A stretch of DNA of 64,000 bases from Trichoplax adhaerens (lineage: Eukaryota; Placozoa; Uniplacotomia; Trichoplacea; Trichoplacidae): contig NW_002060953.1 of assembly GCF_000150275.1 (NCBI RefSeq), positions 2,168,064-2,232,063 on the forward strand. The letters run 5' to 3'. The notes under the pieces were generated by a model, which did no database searches, had not been told where the DNA came from, and saw only the letters and a program-made list of their open reading frames with translations. Shown here one piece after another: positions 11,677 to 22,600 of the stretch (its first letter is position 1; the number at the start of each line of letters is the position of its first letter). The position numbers and the translations under genes are program-made.

Positions 11677-13085
11677 CTAGTGCAAACTCCCGTCGCTTTG
11701 CTGACGGTTTACGATAATGTGCCATTTAACAGATAGTATTACCATTTGATAGACCTGTCAGAGGTTCAGTAACTTTTTACCGTTATCCGTGTACTGTATG
11801 CTGTACAAAAGTACAGTACTGTTAATTGTACGGGCGGGGCATTTGATAACGTTCCCATTTGTTAATAATTAATAGTTAGTATTACCATTCGACATTATAT
11901 ATATCCCGGTAATAGCCGGGCACTACTATATTCACAGCTATGCTTGTAGAATACTACTTTTCAATAATGCATTCACGGATGAAACCTTATTACAGTCTTT
12001 GATAGTAATTCGGCGATTATAATATCTGCTCTACATATCCTAATGTGAAGAATAATGCTACTGGACAGATTAAAATTATATTAACCATTGCTGAGTAGTA
12101 ATATTATGATTGAACACTCATTTGCAAGTTTACTTTGCATAATTTGACAACATTTTATTAACATCCGATTACTCTATAATGCTGATTAGAATATTATACA
12201 TGTATTGCAAAGGAACAATAAAAGTAATATGGCAATTACTCCCTTACATATAACAAATTCATAATGCAATAAAATTTATTTACTTTACGTTCGGAATTAA
12301 AGCATTACATTTTGTGGCTGCAAAATGTGTTATATAAACTGATATTTGCCTAGACGCTTTATCCTAAGTATAGTATTATAATCACTAATTCAATGTAGAG
12401 CTTCCTTATAAACTACATTACGTGTCACTCGGCATATGCCATTATTGTAACCTGGCAAGTTACTGTTAACTCTATTATGGAGTAAGGAATTAATTTCCGT
12501 TCGATCAATAAACACCTTTAAATCGCGAGGATTTCCAACGCGGCTTATGGCTACATATAGCTGGCCGTGAGTAAAAACACTGGTAGGCAAAAGTACTCCA
12601 CATCGATTAAAAGTTTGCCCTTGACTTTTGTTAATACTCATAGCAAATACTGGGCGTATAGGAAATTGCCGACGTATTAACTGAAATGGAAGATCAGTGT
12701 CAGATGGGGAAATATTAATACGTGGTATTAAAATGATAGAGCCGGCATGTTCTCCACCAAGTATACGCGCCACCAACAGTCTTTCAGTAATAGAGGTCAA
12801 CATGTATCGCGTTCCATTACAATGCCCATTACATGGATCTAGATTACGTAATAACATAATAGGAGCATTTACTTTTAATGACATTTGATGTGGTGGCAGT
12901 CCAGATAAATTTAAAAAATTTAAAAATTCTTGCGGATAAAGACTGGCTTGATCTTCATTGGACACGGAATCTATGCTACTAATGATCACCTCTTCGCCAG
13001 GCAAACGTTCCATAATTTCATCATTTAATGCGTCCACCACACTATTTTGGGGGTTTAATATTACTCTAGCAGAAAGCCAAAACTA
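11677..13085 (-). mobile_element. Helitron, 5'-truncated, 3' terminus intact
   Basis: On the minus strand the element ends with a hairpin (CCGTC, 8 nt loop, GACGG; 707-690 of the 11 kb block, that is 11707-11690). Nine nt follow, then CTAG (11680-11677), and the next host base is T. This is the classic Helitron 3' end: hairpin, about 10 nt, CTRR, insertion before T. The interior holds the C-terminal part of a Helitron-type PIF1 helicase (12390-13085) and about 700 bp of 3' untranslated sequence. That 3' sequence contains a second hairpin, CCCGG-TAATAG-CCGGG, at 11915-11930. The Rep/HUH nuclease region and the 5' TC end are absent, so the copy is a dead 5' truncation. Confidence 0.85.
12390..13085 (-). 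pseudogene. Helitron PIF1-like helicase, C-terminal fragment
   Basis: An open stretch of about 230 codons that starts after a stop and has no start of its own. It contains the C-terminal motifs of superfamily 1B PIF1 helicases: LSARVILNPQNSVVDALND (2A domain), VNAPIMLLRNLDP with NGTRY (motif V region), and MSINKSQGQTF followed by QLYVAISRV (motif VI). Walker A and B motifs and the Rep nuclease lie in the missing part. The frame is still open, so loss of the 5' part is recent or the remnant is young. Confidence 0.9.
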
Positions 13086-13488
13086 GGATAATATTTAGTT
13101 GATATTGCCGTCTAGTAAATCATGCAATTTTCCAGCCACTGAACTTGCGATAACGATTGATGCACTAAATACCAGCTCTATGACGGCGAGTATTCCGCAA
13201 CCAATTTAGAGCTGAAAATATGTTTATGCTCTTCATCGCCGTTGTTGCCACTCTCACCCCTGTGCTTATTTTCCTAGCTGTATTTCTACGCATACTCGCC
13301 ATAAGTTTACATTTAATTCAGTCGAAAGAGGAGAAATCATTGGCTAAAATTTCTCATTACGTAGACTGATTCCTAGGTGCCAATTAGCATAATATCCTAC
13401 TTTTGAGTATAAAAAACCACGATCAAATTTCATATTGAATTATTATTCGATACAATTAATGTATTACCTGATAACTCATCTATAAATT
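13086..13488 (+). other. NHE-C upstream region
   Basis: A 400 bp gap between the truncated Helitron and the NHE-C start. It contains the 49-codon ORF at 13220-13369. The final 110 bp before the start codon is AT-rich. I see no certain TATA box or initiator. Confidence 0.4.
13220..13369 (+). CDS. Candidate small one-helix membrane peptide (49 residues)
   Basis: ATG at 13220, TGA at 13367-13369. The N-terminal two thirds is an uninterrupted hydrophobic helix (MFMLFIAVVATLTPVLIF...), followed by a basic/acidic tail (QSKEEKSLAK). It lies 120 bp upstream of the NHE-C start codon on the same strand, in otherwise AT-rich spacer. Local GC is higher than the surroundings. No family is recognised. It could be a small integral membrane protein, an upstream ORF in the NHE-C leader, or chance. 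Support is composition and hydrophobic pattern only. Confidence 0.35.
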   Translation: MFMLFIAVVATLTPVLIFLAVFLRILAISLHLIQSKEEKSLAKISHYVD

Positions 13489-16400
13489 ATGGAGGAATTC
13501 CGGAATTGCCAAGATTGGGCGAGCATTTTGGTGGTCTTGATGACGATATTACCTATCACACAAGCTAAAGTAGATCATGAAGGGATGACCGAAATTCGTG
13601 TTGAAAATCTCCATCGCATGTACAGTGTGACCTTACTGATTTTACTCTTTCTACTCTTGGTAACAGTGATCACTGCTTGGCAATTTAAAGCAAGGCGTAT
13701 GCGATTTTTACATGAAACTGGACTAGCTATGATCTATGGTAAGTCTAATGGAAGGAATGAGGAATAACTTGACTCTCATTTCATCCGTAAATTACCATTT
13801 CCTACTAGTTGTACCCAATTACTTTAAATCCTTGTACTTGCTAGCGAGGTAAACAATTAAATCTTCCCTAATACTTAGCATAGCCGTGGATTACTAGGCA
13901 GAGTATTTAGTAGTCCTTAGCACAACTTACTGTATAAACCTCGTTCATAAATAGTAGCAGTTGTGTTTAGCTCGAAATCCTAACGGTAAAACTGAACAAA
14001 GCCCAGTATGTACAAACAATAATTACATAATTAATTCTCATCGTAAAACTAGATATCGCTATTGTTCTGCTGATTCAATGATAATGTGATCATTAAAAAA
14101 CAATATTATCTGCATTTGCAGGAGTAATCATGGGAGCAATTATTAAATACTCTACACAACCTGATCAGCAGGATTATCCCATACAGTGCTCTTTGAATAA
14201 GACTAACGGTAGTCTTCCGTTGCTGCTGTCTGCAAGCCTTGAAAATGTCAGCTACTCCTATCAATTGCTGGCTATACATGACCGAGAAAGCCCTGCTACA
14301 GCAGAATCCCCATTAGTTGAAACGGTAAGGAAGATTGCAATATCAGCAATAATGGAATAGCAATCATTCAAACCATGATACAGTCAGCTCAGTAACTCTA
14401 CTTCTATTCTATGTAAGATAGGATTTATGACAAGTAATTTCAGCAAGTAATTTTATCCGAATTAGTTAATGTTCGATCTAGAAATACTTCTTAATATTTT
14501 ATTTCTCGAGCTTTCTATATGAGATGTGATTTATGAGAAGTAGTATACAGCAGTTTAAGGCCGTTATTTTAATTGAAATAGTGTAATCTCCGACCTAGCG
14601 ATCTTCTTCAATGTTTTACTTTCTCTACCATTATTCAATACCAAATATGACTTACTAAAAGTGAAATACAGTAATTATAACATGCTCTTTCTGTCCAAAT
14701 AGATGATTTTTGATCCAGAAATATTTTTCTATGTTTTGCTTCCTCCGGTTATCTTTTACGCTGGATACAATTTACGACATGTAAGTATTTAAACTCTACA
14801 TTTTATGGATATTATGATAATACTAGGTCTTTTAGCTACAGTGAATAATGAGAGCTATCATTTCTGCTATAGAAGCAAAAAATAGCAGCCTTAACCAGAG
14901 TTCTGTAGCAAAATTTTTTACTGCCCTTTATTATTATTAGAGGCATTTCTTTAGTAACTTTGCGTCAATCCTTTTATACGCAATGCTTGGAACCATTATT
15001 TCCTGTTTTACGATTGGGTAAGTTTTACTCTGTGCCTAAGTATAGAATTATGTGACTTGCCTAAATGCCTACCACCTTAAACTTACTATAAACTGGCTCA
15101 GAAGTAGATTTTTCGGTTTGTTGTTGAATTTAAGAATCAGAAAAAAACATATTTACTGCAATAATATCCCAGCACATAACTTCAGAATTTCGTTGTATTA
15201 GTGAAAGTTTATATGAACGATACATAAATCTATCTATCGAAAGTTTTGATATTCTAACATTAGTTTCCATTACTTTATGTGGCAAGTGCTATCATGTACC
15301 TATTTGTTTCAAACATTCAACCTATCGGCGACTTTGGTTTCATCGACTGTCTGATATTTGGAGCTATGATTTCTGCTACGGATCCTGGTATAGCACTAGC
15401 CTAGTGGATTTTAAAATTACAGGATTGAAATATAGTAAGTACCGTAATATCTAATCGTGATGTGCTTTAATTTTAGTAACTGTTTTGGCAATATTTCACG
15501 ATTTACACGTTGATTCAAAACTCTACGCTCTGGTTTTTGGCGAAAGTGTCCTAAATGATGCCGTGGCTATTGTACTGTATAGGTATGTACAATAGCTTCT
15601 AGGAAAATAGTAAACAAGAACTTCTTTGATTAATTAAGTACTGAAATGCCAGACCATAAGTAGCACTATAAGGCGAAATAAAGTTGTAAATTCCATTTTA
15701 GCTCGATCTTGATTTATTCACCGTACTCGCTGCATAGTGAAAGTGGATTTCATGTTGGTGCCTTGTTTCGATCTATTGCTGGCTTTCTCGGCATATTCGC
15801 TGGCTCTTTTTCCTTGGGCTGCTTACTCGGATTAACGACAGCATTAATATCTTATTGATAGTAATATAAGACATAAAATACCTCTGCTAGACTATATAAG
15901 TGATACAGTACTGTACGATGTACGATATTATCAATCACAAAGAAACTAACAAACCCTGCTCTTATTTCCTGATGAAAAATCGTTGATGCAATTTTTACCA
16001 TTTAATCAGTACCGTTTGTCACATTTTTGTTAAAAGTTTTATTTAACTCTGTATTAGAATTGTTGCAATATCGCAGCAAGATATTGCATAGCTGTAACAA
16101 ACGTTCATTCATAACGTATTTTACAAAATTATTTTATTATACATGTGAATAGTCTGGGATTGTAGTGATTAGATAAATATATTTCGTGAATCGCTCACGA
16201 TAATGTTCTTTGTTTGATCCTTAATAACTCTGTAAATCTCTAAGTTGACAAGAATCCGAGAATTTCCATTATTAGAGACTGCGGTATTTATTATCTTCTC
16301 CTATTCGGCATTTCTCATCGCTGAAGCTCTCCGTTTAACGGGTATTGTATCCTATGCCGGCAGCATCTCCTTATATATTTATGTATATATATTCTATACA

Positions 16401-17812
16401 TTATAGATATTTTAAATCGAACCTTTTTACAATGTTCTCTATACTTTCTGCTTCTTTAGGTATTGTAACTATATTGTTTTGTGGAATAACTCAATCCCAC
16501 TTTACTTATAAAAATTTATCCGATGAATCCCAGAAAAGAACAAAACAGGTTTATATTTGTTATTTTTACCTAAGAAGTGACCGTATCTATACTACCGATG
16601 AAACTAAATTTCAAAACATTGACGAAAACCACTTCTAGGCCTTTGAAATTATTAATTTCCTCGCAGAAAATTTCATATTCTCTTATATGGGCCTTTCATT
16701 TTTTGTTTTCCCATACCATCGTTGGTATTTTGGATTTATAGCTTTTTCATTTGTATCTTTATGAAGAATTTGATAATGCTTTTAAAACTAGTGTAAAAAT
16801 ATCTGTATTTATCGGAACTATTCAAGCCCTCAACGTATTACCTAGATAGCCATTTTTGTAGGTCGGTTATGCAATATATATCCTCTCAGTTTCATCTTAA
16901 ATCGGACTCGTCGAAATAAGATCAGCTACAATATACAGCATATGATGGTTTTTGCAGGTATAATGGCATTTGGATCGTCTCCTGTTATAGCTATGATATC
17001 AATATGAAACATAATAAAATGTGACGAATTAATTATATTTGTGGTAGGTCTACGCGGTGCTATAGCATTCGCTTTGGCTATTCGTAATACCTCTAGCGAA
17101 AGCCGGCAATTAATGTTTACTACAACATTAATGATTGTATTTGTTACGGTTTTGTTTAATGGAGGTACAACAACTCTAATGCTGCGGTGGTTGAGAATAG
17201 AGTAAGTTTTGTAAATTGCAGTCTAGAAGATTCATTTATATCAATTACACTCTTCATTATTAACTCCTATTAGTCTTGCTGGATCTGAAGATGAAAGGGA
17301 TCAGGTATCAATAATGAATAAATCTAGAAAAGAATTTCAAGAATACTGTACTGAAATTATTACGCTAAACAGTATCTCTCGTAAGTTAAGCATAATGTAA
17401 ATTGATCATTATAGGCTGAAACTGCGCCAGAAACTGCGCCAGAAACTGAGAATCCCAATGCTTCAGTATCATCCAAAGATGGAAATCGCTCATTATTGGC
17501 TAGATCATTTATAAATTTCGATAAAAAATATCCTAATTTTATTTCCTTGATATCGTGTTACGTAGCAATTGTTTATTAAAGCTCCATGGGAGAGATGATA
17601 TTCGAATTTTGCATTAAACTACTAACGCTCTTGCCAATCTTTTGATAAACTGAGTTGAATTCCTTAATCCATAGCTCAAGTATCTGTCTCCAATATTTGT
17701 TCATAGCTCTAAAAATCCTTTTGAAGGTACTCGATTTCAACGTTGGGGTAACTGTTTTAAGACAATGGATGAAGAAGATCGGGATAATTTGGTGGAAATG
17801 GCTAGTGCATAA
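13489..17812 (+). CDS. NHE-C: endosomal/organellar Na+(K+)/H+ exchanger (SLC9A6/7/9 type)
   Basis: Fifteen exons: 13489-13738, 14122-14324, 14703-14780, 14941-15017, 15287-15387, 15477-15582, 15702-15846, 16236-16341, 16460-16548, 16639-16752, 16846-16957, 17048-17201, 17274-17304, 17415-17527, 17680-17812. The frame is 1812 bp, 603 residues. Signatures: [12 protein letters not shown] in exon 1; [39 protein letters not shown] (Asn263-Asp264); [46 protein letters not shown]. The tail has a short repeat ([11 protein letters not shown]) and the motif [12 protein letters not shown] shared with NHE-D. Exons 2-12 have the same lengths as in NHE-B and NHE-D. Introns 7, 10 and 14 are U12-type. No disabling change seen. 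Confidence 0.93.
15847..16235 (+). other. U12-type intron with AT-AA ends, NHE-C intron 7
   Basis: Donor ATATCTTATT; the frame meets TGA at once, with no in-frame GT donor. Branch site TCCTTAAT (16218-16225) is followed by 10 nt ending TGTAA. Choosing AA gives exon 8 = 106 bp as in NHE-B. Choosing the AG at 16243-16244 would keep frame but lose three codons. Confidence 0.8.
16753..16845 (+). other. U12-type GT-AG intron, NHE-C intron 10
   Basis: Donor GTATCTTTAT; the frame would stop within a few codons. Branch-like CCCTCAAC (16827-16834) is followed by 11 nt ending CTAG. Phase 0, 93 bp. The branch site has one change from consensus. Confidence 0.8.
17528..17679 (+). other. U12-type intron with AT-AA ends, NHE-C intron 14
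   Basis: Donor ATATCCTAAT directly after FDK codons; branch site TCCTTAAT (17661-17668), then 11 nt (CCATAGCTCAA). Phase 2: AA plus G makes Lys, then YLSPIFVHS. The apparent CATAG acceptor upstream gives the wrong frame. Confidence 0.85.
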
Positions 17813-19687
17813 TCATATTTAGCCCCAATTATAATCTTACTATCTACAACTGAGTTTTTAAGGCATTAAATTAAATTCATAAGCAGAATATATATTGTGC
17901 ATCTTTTCAATGAAGTTGCTAAAAATTAAAAAGCTAAAATTTACAGGTAATGGAATTTTTGTGGCCAGGAGAAATAGCCAATAGCTGATATTACTGCAAT
18001 AATTTAGTTGTAATTAAACATATTTATACATCTTAGATAGTAACTACTTTAACTTAATAATCGTAGTCGTATTAATTAAAGTTTGCAAAGTAAAGCTCCA
18101 TAGATTCATTTATATTTTATTAAAATTGGATTTCATAATTTTTTATCTGAAATCCGTACCAGTACCATTTTGAATGTAACTTCTTGCGGATGTATAATCA
18201 TCAATGCTTTAAGTGATGCAGTAAAATTACTATTAGAAAGAGCTCATTTACACTGTTGACTCAGTGCTTTACCTTTACCTATCGATAAAATAATACTTTA
18301 GATAAGCTTGGAGTCTATGCAGTATGCATGCTTTAATGGCAATCCTATTGTAATTATCAATTCTATATCACAGTATCAAGGCTCGACCATTCAGGATCGA
18401 AATTACATCAATGATGTGCTGTTGTTATATTCCATAGGATATTTGTAGCAAGTTTTCTGTACCAAGCCCGATAGATGAACAATTTAACTTGCTCATATAA
18501 CTAACGTCCTAGCAGTTGCAAGTTTCGATTCAACATAGTAGCAAAGTGTTTTGAAGGTATAATAATGAAAGACGAACAAAATGGCCAGTAAAAACATTTC
18601 GTATTTGGCTAATATTCATATTCTATAAGGCATATGTGGGACGCTGTCCGCAGTGAATTCGATTGATTGTAATACTAACCTACTCATGTGACTAAAGTGC
18701 AATCTGAACGGAGCATGATATAACTATGTAGTGATTTATCTAATTATATTGGTAGAATATTTTGAAAGTATAGCAACAAAAAATTAATTAAAGGATGAAA
18801 AAAATGACCGGAACTTGGCTAATAAATTAATTAAGATAGTTGTAATAATCATATCATAATCATCAATTCTATAAAATAACTCTGTACAGTGTTCGATGGA
18901 TTAAAATATTAATTTGCTCATGTAACTAACGTAAAAACTATTCTGAGTATGGCGTAACAGTGCAGTGATTAGAGCTAATTAGAGTAGTAAAGTACCTGAA
19001 AGTATAATAATGAAATATTAATTAAACGGCCACCAAAAGGCTCCTATTTGGCTAATATATTGTGTATATTACAACGTATAACTTTCAATGATGTCGTATG
19101 GCACTCATGTTGCATTAGTTTGGAAGGCAATAGTACTGCTGATGACAATTGATTATACAGTAATTAGATTGTCTCAGAATAACTAAAATGATTCAAGCTT
19201 AAATAACGTAAATTTTAGAATACTTATACTGTAGAAAGCCCAATACCCCACCTTCTACAGTATTTCATAATACTAATGGCATGAAAGCTCATCTAATCCG
19301 CAACGCTGTGTGAATCATAAGATGTTCTGGACATAAGATATTTTAATGCAAGATCGTAGAGATAATAGTTGTACTTGCACTACTAAATAATTGTTTGAAT
19401 ATTCGTAAAATCTCCTTATTCACCATATGTTAATGAGTAAATCAAGAATAAAGCACTTGCCTTGCATATAGTACTGTATTGGCAGCTGAAACTGCTTTAA
19501 TATGTAAATATTCTAATTATATGGCAGTAGATGATACACACGCCATTATGCAGGGCGTATGGTCATCATCAGTCTTAAGCCCCTGGAATATCGGTGTATT
19601 GAGTCTATTTCACGGCCTGTACTCATCAGCTATCTCAGTAAACTAAACTTCAACTCCTCCAATTTAGGTGCAGAAATTGAGTACATC
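17813..19687. other. Intergenic between NHE-C and NHE-D, with worn repeats
   Basis: No gene seen. From about 18475 to 19065 three diverged copies of a unit of about 215 bp can be followed (see the repeat entry). The remainder is AT-rich spacer. Confidence 0.6.
18475..19070. repeat. Worn tandem repeat, three copies of about 215 bp
   Basis: Each copy has in order: (A)TTTGCTCATGTAACTAACG or a close variant (18490, 18680, 18911); a GTA(G/A)A..TTTTGAAAGTATA block (18545, 18752, 18985); and a CCxxxxxxTTTGGCTAATAT block (18600, 18815, 19045). The spacing between the copies is about 200-230 bp. Confidence 0.65.
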
Positions 19688-22600
19688 ATGACGCTATTTT
19701 CTTTTCGTCGTGCTTGGTGGATAGTATTCTTATTTATCTTGACCACGATACCTCCTTCCTTGCAGCATAATCGCGAAAGCATTACCGAAGAGGAAGTAGA
19801 ACATCACCATCATCTATTTCGAAATGTGCTCATCATTATGTTCGTTCTTCTCCTACTCAATATCTTGACAGCTTGGGTGCTGAGAATCTATCATATTGTT
19901 ATCGTGCATGAGACGGGACTGGCGATGATATATGGTAAGGAATCTACAATACTTGCAAGAATATGTTTTTCTCTATTAGAACGCCATGTAATCCTATTAT
20001 TATCACGTGGAGATTTCTACCATGTTTTAATAATAAATATGCAATAAACAGACACTTCTTATTACTGTAATTCCAAGTTTGATTTCTGAAGTTATCTTTA
20101 CATAGATTGATCTTGATGATTGCAGCTATTATATTATACTTGATTTAAAATCTGTCGATTCAATCTCAAAACAGATTAAAACATAGCTGGTCGGTACACG
20201 ATGTCCTTCGAGCTAAACATTTGTATTTAAATGCCCTACGTAATTGTAAGCCTAAAAGCTTTACTAAAATATAATTCCACAGGCCTGATAACTGGAGCAG
20301 TTGTTAAGTATTCTTTGCCACCTGAGGAGCAAGAAATCTCGAAGGCTTGTATGTTTACTGTGAAGAACGATAACATTCCGGCCATTCTTCATGCAACAAT
20401 TGATAATAAAACGTGTGCCTATGGATTATTAAATGTTTACGATACCGATAACCCTGATTTACCCCAACCACAACTGGTCGATATGGTAAGTTAAACACTA
20501 CTACAAAATAAGGCACGTTTAATCTACGCCATGGACGAGAAAATGTTTATTCTTCCATGTATTTGTACTGATGCATGATAGCTTAGTTTGTAACTTGAAA
20601 TCGGATAAATACTAATAACGATAGTATTTCTGAAATCGAATTAGCTCATCTTCAATTCGGAAATCTTTTTCTATATTATGCTTCCTCCAATCATATTCTT
20701 TGCTGGATACGATTTACGACGCGTAAGTAATACTACATTGACTGCAGATTTATAATATTTATAATAATTACGGCATTAATCAATGTTGAAACTTGTTGTT
20801 AAAATTTAACTCATACATTAGTTATAATCTTTAATGCTCAACAGAACTATAGAGCAGAGTTGCTTCGGCATAACCTATTTAATGGTAACCTTCAAAATAT
20901 ATCAACTGCCGATATCTGATTTATAACCTAATGCTACATCTGCAAATAGAGGCATTTCTTTCGCAATTTTGGATCAATTCTTTTCTATGCCATTGTTGGA
21001 ACCATTATTTCCTGTTTTGTCATCAGGTAAGTTAAACATCCAAAGTGTACCTTAGTCTTCTTTTAAAGCCATTAATGAACTACAGTTTGTAGCTAATACA
21101 TTTAAACTCTTTGCTTCATTTTTTTCGAAAAGACGACGTTGAAACTAACGGAGTTCTATCTGTTTATGATCTTCCGTTGTATAAAAATATGGAGATATTA
21201 CTGATAAAATTTTCGCAGCTTTAAGATTGTACCGTAAGAATCGAATTAGTTCTATATTTGAATTTACAGCTGGCAAATTAATTGATGAGGCATATTATCC
21301 ATGACTAGAATGAACCATGTAGATTTCATATACGTACTCTAAGTATGTGACCATTGTATCAGCGCTTACTTAGTATATCGAATTCCACACGTTATCATAC
21401 AAGCAATATTATTTATGATATTTAAATGGTTTCTATCTATGTCCTAAATGAATCTTCGTAGTTTTTTTTTAAAGTAAATAAATGACAAACAAATTTTGCT
21501 AGCAATTTGAGCTAAGATTACTAGTGCTGATTTGTTTTTTGAATATTTACAAGGTTTATAAGCTAGAATTGATCTATTGGATATTGTTGCTTGTTTACCA
21601 TTTAGTGGCATAATGTATGGATATGTTACAAAAATTTATCCTATTCCTGGTTTTAAATTTGTCGACTGCCTATTATTTGGTGCTATGATTTCAGCAACAG
21701 ATCCTGGTATGATCTAAATCTTTTAATTTCTATTACCTAGAATACCAGTTCTGAAGTAGCTAATACTTCTTCTAATTGAAAAATTTTTCATTATTAGTCA
21801 CTGTCTTGGCTATTTTTCAACATTTACATGTCGATTCCAAATTGTATGCCTTGGTCTTTGGAGAAAGTGTTCTCAATGATGCAGTCTCTATCGTTTTATA
21901 TAGGTAATTAAGTTCCAAATCTATTAATATGGCTTAGGGGAAATTTGATCTTTATAATTGTAAATTGATCGATTAATAACCTAAAGAGGCATATCTAGAT
22001 CCTGTCAACAGCTATGAAAAGGTTCCGTTATCCTATTTTAGTGCTATTTTAACTTATTCACCTGATATGAGCGAAAGCGAAAATGGTTTTGATGGTGCTG
22101 CATTCTTTGAATTACTGCTCAATTTCCTATGGATTTTTCTTGGTTCATTTGGTGTTGGTTGCTTAATGGGCTTATTAACAGCATTAATATCCTACCACGA
22201 TCATTTTCATGATAAATATCTTTGTGAAATTAGCTACGACTTATTCACTCTATAATATTAGCTAATTCTTGAAATTATTCGAACAAAAATTCTTACTACT
22301 ATTGCCTAATTTTGGATAGTTAAAGATTAGCATCTCACAAATAATTACAGTTGTAGTGCTATCAATTACTCTAAAAGAATCGGTGATTAGTTATCAGTCA
22401 CGATATATCATAGAAAATTACTTACTTTCTTCCGGAATTCTTAGGAATGCGTAGCAATCGTTTGTTTTCCTAACACTATGCTTACTAATAGTAGGATTAA
22501 AAGAGCTAATTTTAGATAGTCAAGTTATCTTCAGCTAGTAATTATAACTTATTCGATATAATTTATTGAACGCTACTCTAGCAAATAATTTATGTGGATT

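Noticed and set aside
16229-16244. AC or AG acceptors for NHE-C intron 7
   Set aside because: The AC end puts TAA in frame. The AG end keeps frame but drops three codons conserved in NHE-B and NHE-D. It remains possible, so it is listed as a test.
17669-17674. CATAG as acceptor for NHE-C exon 15
   Set aside because: Any GT donor pairing with it yields the wrong frame. The ATATCC donor with the AA end gives the FDKKYLSP junction shared by all three genes.
22067-22255. An ORF running past NHE-D exon 7
   Set aside because: It reads through the ATATCC donor of the minor intron; paralogue alignment ends at 22186.
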